Below are positions 5,960 to 6,282 of a DNA stretch of 6,282 bases, one piece after another. A program made the position numbers and the translations under genes. The stretch is from Bifidobacterium breve. GTDB lineage: Bacteria > Actinomycetota > Actinomycetes > Mycobacteriales > Mycobacteriaceae. The DNA is taken from the NCBI GenBank assembly GCA_945882475.1, contig CAMCWJ010000173.1:1-6282 (forward strand), in the 5' to 3' direction. The notes beneath the pieces are model-generated. The model saw nothing but the letters and a program-made list of their open reading frames with translations, did not search any database and was not told the DNA's origin. The stretch's first letter is position 1. Each line of letters starts with the position of its first letter.

Positions 5960-6282
5960 ATGGTGAAAACGTCAGGTGCACAACGGAATACGCGCCGCCG
6001 GCAGCCCTATGCCTGGCTGGGGGCGGGCGCGCTGGGTGTGGGGCTAGCGCTGGCTGGTGCCGGAGCCGCTCACGCCGATGAAACGTCTACCGCGGCCGGA
6101 CCCTCCTCCTCGGCGAGGTCCTCGGCTGGCGCCGCATCCGACGGTGGCACCGCCGCGACCTCGGCGGGCCGCTCACCGGGTGGTGCGACGTCGCGCCCGG
6201 CGGGGCCGCGTCGGGCTGCGGACTCTGGCGCGCGGGCGGCCGCGGCAGGCGCCGCGAAGCGGACCATGACCGACACCGCTCG
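5960..6282 (+). CDS. Exported Ala/Ser/Gly-rich protein, N-terminal part (3'-truncated by window edge)
   Basis: First 107 codons of a protein destined for export. No stop occurs before the window end. Residues 1-16 are basic (K3, R9, R12-R14), followed by a hydrophobic segment at about 17-36 (YAWLGAGALGVGLALAGAGA) and a signal peptidase I site AHA|DE after A39. The TRRRQ stretch only weakly resembles a twin-arginine motif, so Sec export is more likely. The mature start is low complexity, rich in Ala, Ser, Gly, Thr and Pro with scattered Arg, and looks like a flexible linker that would precede a folded domain beyond the window. From memory, this style of signal peptide with a disordered Ala-rich linker is common in long secreted mycobacterial proteins (hydrolases, Ig-like or beta-propeller proteins), but no domain is visible, so no function is assigned. 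Transcribed divergently from the RRE/ThiF-aarF operon. Confidence 0.8.
   Translation, partial: MVKTSGAQRNTRRRQPYAWLGAGALGVGLALAGAGAAHADETSTAAGPSSSARSSAGAASDGGTAATSAGRSPGGATSRPAGPRRAADSGARAAAAGAAKRTMTDTA

Noticed and set aside
5936..5962. ATG at 5936 as the start of the exported protein
   Set aside because: In frame, but without a ribosome-binding site; GGGGAG five bases before the ATG at 5960 favours the later start.
6057..6276. Short open frames on both strands at the right end
   Set aside because: Pro/Arg-rich or Ala-rich shadows of the signal-peptide gene in GC-rich sequence.

Overview
The window looks like chromosomal DNA of a mycobacterium, probably a Mycolicibacterium-type environmental species. 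The evidence is high GC with strong GC3 bias, an MmpL4/5-type RND transporter (a family largely restricted to mycolic-acid bacteria), frequent GTG/TTG starts, and an exported protein with the 'YAWLGAGALGVGLALAGAGAAHAD' style of mycobacterial signal peptide. No rRNA, tRNA, IS element, CRISPR array or phage gene was seen.

Layout. (1) Bases 1-2838, plus strand: nearly all of an mmpL4/5-like lipid or siderophore exporter, missing only its extreme N-terminus at the window edge. (2) Bases 2851-3512, minus strand: a type II toxin-antitoxin pair, a Phd/YefM-type antitoxin followed by a VapC-type PIN ribonuclease. Stop and start codons overlap, and a short inverted repeat overlapping an extended -10 sits directly before the antitoxin ATG. 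This cassette has visibly lower GC than its flanks and lies only 12 bp from the mmpL stop codon. (3) Bases 3575-5785, minus strand: a two-gene operon, an orphan RRE/ThiF-like protein of the 'TOMM leader-binding / cyclodehydratase' family followed by an AarF/UbiB/ABC1 atypical kinase. This pair corresponds, from memory, to the Rv3196-Rv3197 region of M. tuberculosis. (4) Bases 5786-5959: a divergent promoter region, unusually AT-rich for this window, with two short direct-repeat pairs and one DnaA-box-like 9-mer. (5) Bases 5960 to the window end, plus strand: the start of an exported Ala/Ser/Gly-rich protein.

Functionally the window joins envelope export (MmpL, secreted protein), a stress-responsive toxin-antitoxin module and a conserved actinobacterial operon of unresolved function. 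The most thought-provoking element is the RRE/ThiF-like protein co-transcribed with an ABC1 kinase and with no YcaO partner or precursor peptide in view. The neatest regulatory signal is the vapB operator/leaderless promoter overlap. Nothing here proves a wholly new system.
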